Assembly (NCBI RefSeq): GCF_037055355.1
Contig: NZ_CP146350.1
Coordinates: forward strand, 62,001 to 126,000
DNA: 64,000 nucleotides
Reading direction: 5' to 3'
Source of the DNA: Streptomyces sp. DG1A-41
GTDB taxonomy: Bacteria; Actinomycetota; Actinomycetes; Streptomycetales; Streptomycetaceae
Shown: positions 61,829 through 64,000 of the stretch, one piece after another
Numbering within the stretch: the first letter of the stretch is position 1
Layout of the letters: every line of letters starts with the position of its first letter
Program-made: the position numbers and the translations under genes
The notes under the pieces: generated by a model
What the model saw: only the letters and a program-made list of their open reading frames with translations
What the model was told of the DNA's origin: nothing
Database searches by the model: none

Positions 61829-63880
61829 TCAGCCTCGCCTGACGCGGCGGAGGACGACGAAGCCCGCGATGACCAGGACGGCGCCCGCCGCGGCCGGCCA
61901 GAGCTGGGCGCCGGTGTCGGCGAGGCCGCCACTGCCGACCGCCTGGGGCTCGCTCCGGGACGGGATCGATGGGGCGGGAGCGGCGCTGGTCGCCGTTCCG
62001 ACGGCCTGGGACCGGCCGAGGCCGTCCGTGTCCTCGCCGGCATCGTCCTCCGATCCGCCCTGCTCACCGGCGTTCGCGGTGCCGCCTTCGGGCGTGGGCG
62101 TCGCGAGCACCTCCGGTTCGCCGGTGCGCTGCGCGGCCGTGGGCGAGCCGCCCTGCTCCGGCTCGGGCGCCGGCTTGCCCGTCGCCGGCGGCTCGGCGGC
62201 CTCGCCCTTCCCGCCGTCGCCCGTGTCGCCGGGCTTTCCGCCGGCGTTGCCGTCCTGCGGGGCGGCCGGGGTGCGGGTGGGCTGCTCCTGTGGGGCCTCG
62301 GGGGTTTTCGTCGGCTGTTCCTGCGGGTCCTCTCCCGGGTTGTCGCCCGGCTCGGCTTCCGCTCCGGCGCCGCACGTGCGGCCGTCGTTGATGCAGTCGG
62401 CCATCTCCCGCATCAGGCCGTCGTCGAAGACGTTGATGAAGTCGCCGTGGTCCGTGACCGGCTTGTGCAGCTGTTCCGGGAAGGAGTCCACCGCGAACAG
62501 CGGTGTCGTACGGCCGCCGTCCTCCAGGCTCGGCGCGTCGACGTCGTAGACGATGCGCTGGACCAGCTGCGGGATGGGCCGGAAGCCGGAGGGGCAGTTG
62601 CCGGCGGCGTCCGTGAACGCCACGTGGGTGCGGTGGTTGGCGCTGTCGATGTTGCGGCCGTCCCAGCAGCTCTGGAACGTGAAGGTGCGGACCACGTCGC
62701 TGCCCTGCGGGCACAGCGGGTACTTGTCCTTCAGCTGCCGGTCCTCGAAGCCCGTACAGCTCCAGGAGGCGTTGGCGTTGGCCGGGCCGTTCACGAACGA
62801 CTTGGCGTCGCCGGTGATGATGCGCAGCAGCCGCGGCATGGCGGTGACCTTGGCGCGCGGGTTCCCCACGAAGGTCAGCGTGACCTGCTTCGGCGTGACG
62901 ATCTCGCCGGCGTTGCCCTCGATGCCGCCGCCGGGCGAGTTGGCGTCCTGTTCCTGGGCGCCGTTCTGGAGTCGTAGCACGGGCCAGTAGTAGGAGGACT
63001 TGTCGCCCTGGTCGGCGCAGCTCGTCCCGGCGTTCGCGAGGTCCTGGTCGCTGGCGAAGGCGTTGTTGGCCTGGTTTCCGACGTAGTCGTGGAAGTGGTG
63101 GGCGCCGTTGGTGACGCCCGGGGCGGCGATGATGTTGTCGGAGTTGAACAGGCCGTTCTCGTTCACACCGCAGTCGGTGACGAAGGAACCCCGGGAGGCT
63201 TTCGTCCCCTGGCGCGGGCTGCCGGCGTCGGGCTGGACGCTGGTGATGGGCGCGAAGTCGGCCGCGACGGGGCCGTTGCCCGCCTGTCCGCCGTTACCGC
63301 CCTGGCCATCGCCCTGCTCCTGGCCGCCCTGCTTCTGCTCCTGGCCGGGCTGCTGGTCGCCGTTGCCGTCCTGGCCTTCGCCCTGCGCGGGGGCCTGACT
63401 GTCCGAGTCCCGTACGGCGCAGGCGGCCAGGGCCTCGAGGCCTTCGGGGCGGTCCCCCACGCGGTCGATGGCGATCGCGATGCGCTCGATGGCCGCGCCC
63501 CGCTTGTCCTTCAGCGGGTTCATGATGGAGTTGTCGGCGAAGCCGGAGTCCTGCCGCACCTGCTGTGCGGATTCGCTCAGCCGCTGGTAGGCCTTGGCGA
63601 TCTGCTCGTCCAGGAGGGCTAGTTCCTTGGCGACCTCGGCCCTCGCCTGCTCGGGGACCGAGGTCAGCCGGCTGCCGACGTCCGGGCAGTCGATCGTGGC
63701 GCCCGCGGTGCGGACCCCCGCGCCGGACCGTGTCCGGGCGGGATCACCGTCCGAACCGCCGTCCGTGGCCGAGGCGTAGACGTTCGCCGCCATCAGGCCG
63801 CCTCCGCCCAGGATCAGCGCGAATGCGGCGAAGGTCGCGCGCCGTGGGCCTGTAGGGCGTCTTCGCGTGTTGCGTCCCAA
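61829..63880 (-). CDS. DUF1996 surface protein with sortase-type LAXTG tail
   Basis: 683 residues from a TTG at 63880, with GGAGAGC upstream. Signal segment RRATFAAFALILGGGGLMAA, then a helical coil region (VPEQARAEVAKELALLDEQI), a Gln/Gly linker (QQPGQEQKQGGQEQGDGQGG), and the DUF1996 domain at about 225-505: GSFVTDCGVNENGLFNSDNI, HHFHDYVGNQANN, SSYYWPVLRLQ, FTFQSCWDGRNIDSANHRTH and QRIVYDVDAPSL. A long Pro/Glu/Thr linker follows, then LADTG (about 652-656), a membrane helix LWPAAAGAVLVIAGFVVL and RRVRRG. LAXTG is the sortase E signal in Streptomyces, so the protein should be covalently fixed to the wall. The role of DUF1996 is unknown; the HHFHDYVG motif looks metal- or ligand-binding. Confidence 0.9.
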   Translation of the reverse strand: MGRNTRRRPTGPRRATFAAFALILGGGGLMAANVYASATDGGSDGDPARTRSGAGVRTAGATIDCPDVGSRLTSVPEQARAEVAKELALLDEQIAKAYQRLSESAQQVRQDSGFADNSIMNPLKDKRGAAIERIAIAIDRVGDRPEGLEALAACAVRDSDSQAPAQGEGQDGNGDQQPGQEQKQGGQEQGDGQGGNGGQAGNGPVAADFAPITSVQPDAGSPRQGTKASRGSFVTDCGVNENGLFNSDNIIAAPGVTNGAHHFHDYVGNQANNAFASDQDLANAGTSCADQGDKSSYYWPVLRLQNGAQEQDANSPGGGIEGNAGEIVTPKQVTLTFVGNPRAKVTAMPRLLRIITGDAKSFVNGPANANASWSCTGFEDRQLKDKYPLCPQGSDVVRTFTFQSCWDGRNIDSANHRTHVAFTDAAGNCPSGFRPIPQLVQRIVYDVDAPSLEDGGRTTPLFAVDSFPEQLHKPVTDHGDFINVFDDGLMREMADCINDGRTCGAGAEAEPGDNPGEDPQEQPTKTPEAPQEQPTRTPAAPQDGNAGGKPGDTGDGGKGEAAEPPATGKPAPEPEQGGSPTAAQRTGEPEVLATPTPEGGTANAGEQGGSEDDAGEDTDGLGRSQAVGTATSAAPAPSIPSRSEPQAVGSGGLADTGAQLWPAAAGAVLVIAGFVVLRRVRRG

Positions 63881-64000
63881 GGGTGCTCTCCTGCGCTTGT
63901 GGCGTATCGGGCATGAAAATCCCCTCGCCCCGTACGTACGGGAGCACCGGCGTGTTCACGTGTTTCGAAAATTTTCGGAGAACTCTCATGAAGCCGCGAA
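63881..64000 (+). other. Right edge, possible gene start at 63988
   Basis: The last 120 bp are locally AT-rich (CGAAAATTTTCGGAG). ATG at 63988 is preceded by CGGAG at eight bases, so a plus-strand gene may begin here and continue outside the window; only four codons (MKPR) are visible. The palindrome CGAAAATTTTCG at 63966-63977 is just upstream. Confidence 0.35.

Overview
The window is high-GC actinobacterial DNA, almost certainly from Streptomyces or a close relative. The signs are strong third-position GC, GTG and TTG starts behind GGAGG-type ribosome sites, and typical streptomycete families: GH64 glucanase, DUF1996 with a LAXTG tail, SpoIIE/GAF phosphatase, GAF-ANTAR protein, DUF6411-like peptide and MPAB/Lcp oxygenase. 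No rRNA, tRNA, CRISPR array or complete prophage was seen. The density of IS debris, truncated genes and small regulated cassettes fits a chromosome arm rather than the core.

Layout. 1-4.0 kb: a TetR-controlled divergent cassette (BBE-type FAD oxidase, SDR, YcaC-like hydrolase) with two near-identical palindromes in the shared promoter region, then a small secreted protein. 4.3-9.0 kb: a graveyard of IS5-type and Mu-type transposase pieces, a broken toxin-antitoxin pair, a ppk2 stub and a carboxylesterase pseudogene. 9.3-11.9 kb: an intact three-gene prenyl cassette (helical small protein, polyprenyl synthase, MPAB/Lcp-type oxygenase). 12.3-20.7 kb: PPOX protein, secreted EEP hydrolase, damaged GNAT, coiled-coil/winged-helix DNA-binding protein, TetR with a broken DHFR-like gene, secreted GH64 glucanase and an MGT glycosyltransferase. 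20.8-28.5 kb: a P450/HEAT-repeat fusion scar, frameshifted LLM flavoprotein, NADAR-domain protein, secreted trypsin-like protease, SRPBCC protein, membrane protein, paired divergent gene stubs and a zinc-ribbon protein. 28.6-37 kb: phosphoglucomutase, small Ala-rich and basic proteins, a lipoprotein, TIGR01777 epimerase and ABM protein, a complete IS630 element and a lipid kinase. 37.2-38.3 kb: a row of gene fragments.

38.4-47.9 kb, all on the minus strand, is the most unusual stretch. A LodA-like (cysteine tryptophylquinone) amino-acid oxidase is translationally coupled to its LodB-like flavoprotein. Upstream of these, beyond a decayed helicase-associated gene, lies a tightly coupled run: FAD-SLDH-type small subunit, GMC oxidoreductase, VioB/RebD-type ferritin-like protein and ABM monooxygenase. 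That run is preceded by a scar fusing the start of a DyP peroxidase to the end of a BBE flavoprotein. These are mostly peroxide-making or peroxide-using enzymes, so the set looks like a partly degraded oxidative biosynthetic or antagonistic locus.

48.4-64 kb: an IS630 remnant, then mostly intact genes. These are DUF3291, a small secreted protein, a CelD/BcsL-type GNAT, an AMIN-like secreted protein, a SpoIIE/PAS/GAF phosphatase, GAF-ANTAR, ankyrin, EamA, MMPL, a frameshifted TSUP permease and a wall-anchored DUF1996 protein.

A recurring theme is that many accessory genes are cut or frameshifted, and at least eight places join the remains of two unrelated genes. Several frameshifts are single-base changes in short homopolymers, so some could be sequencing errors; truncated domains and joined fragments cannot be explained that way.
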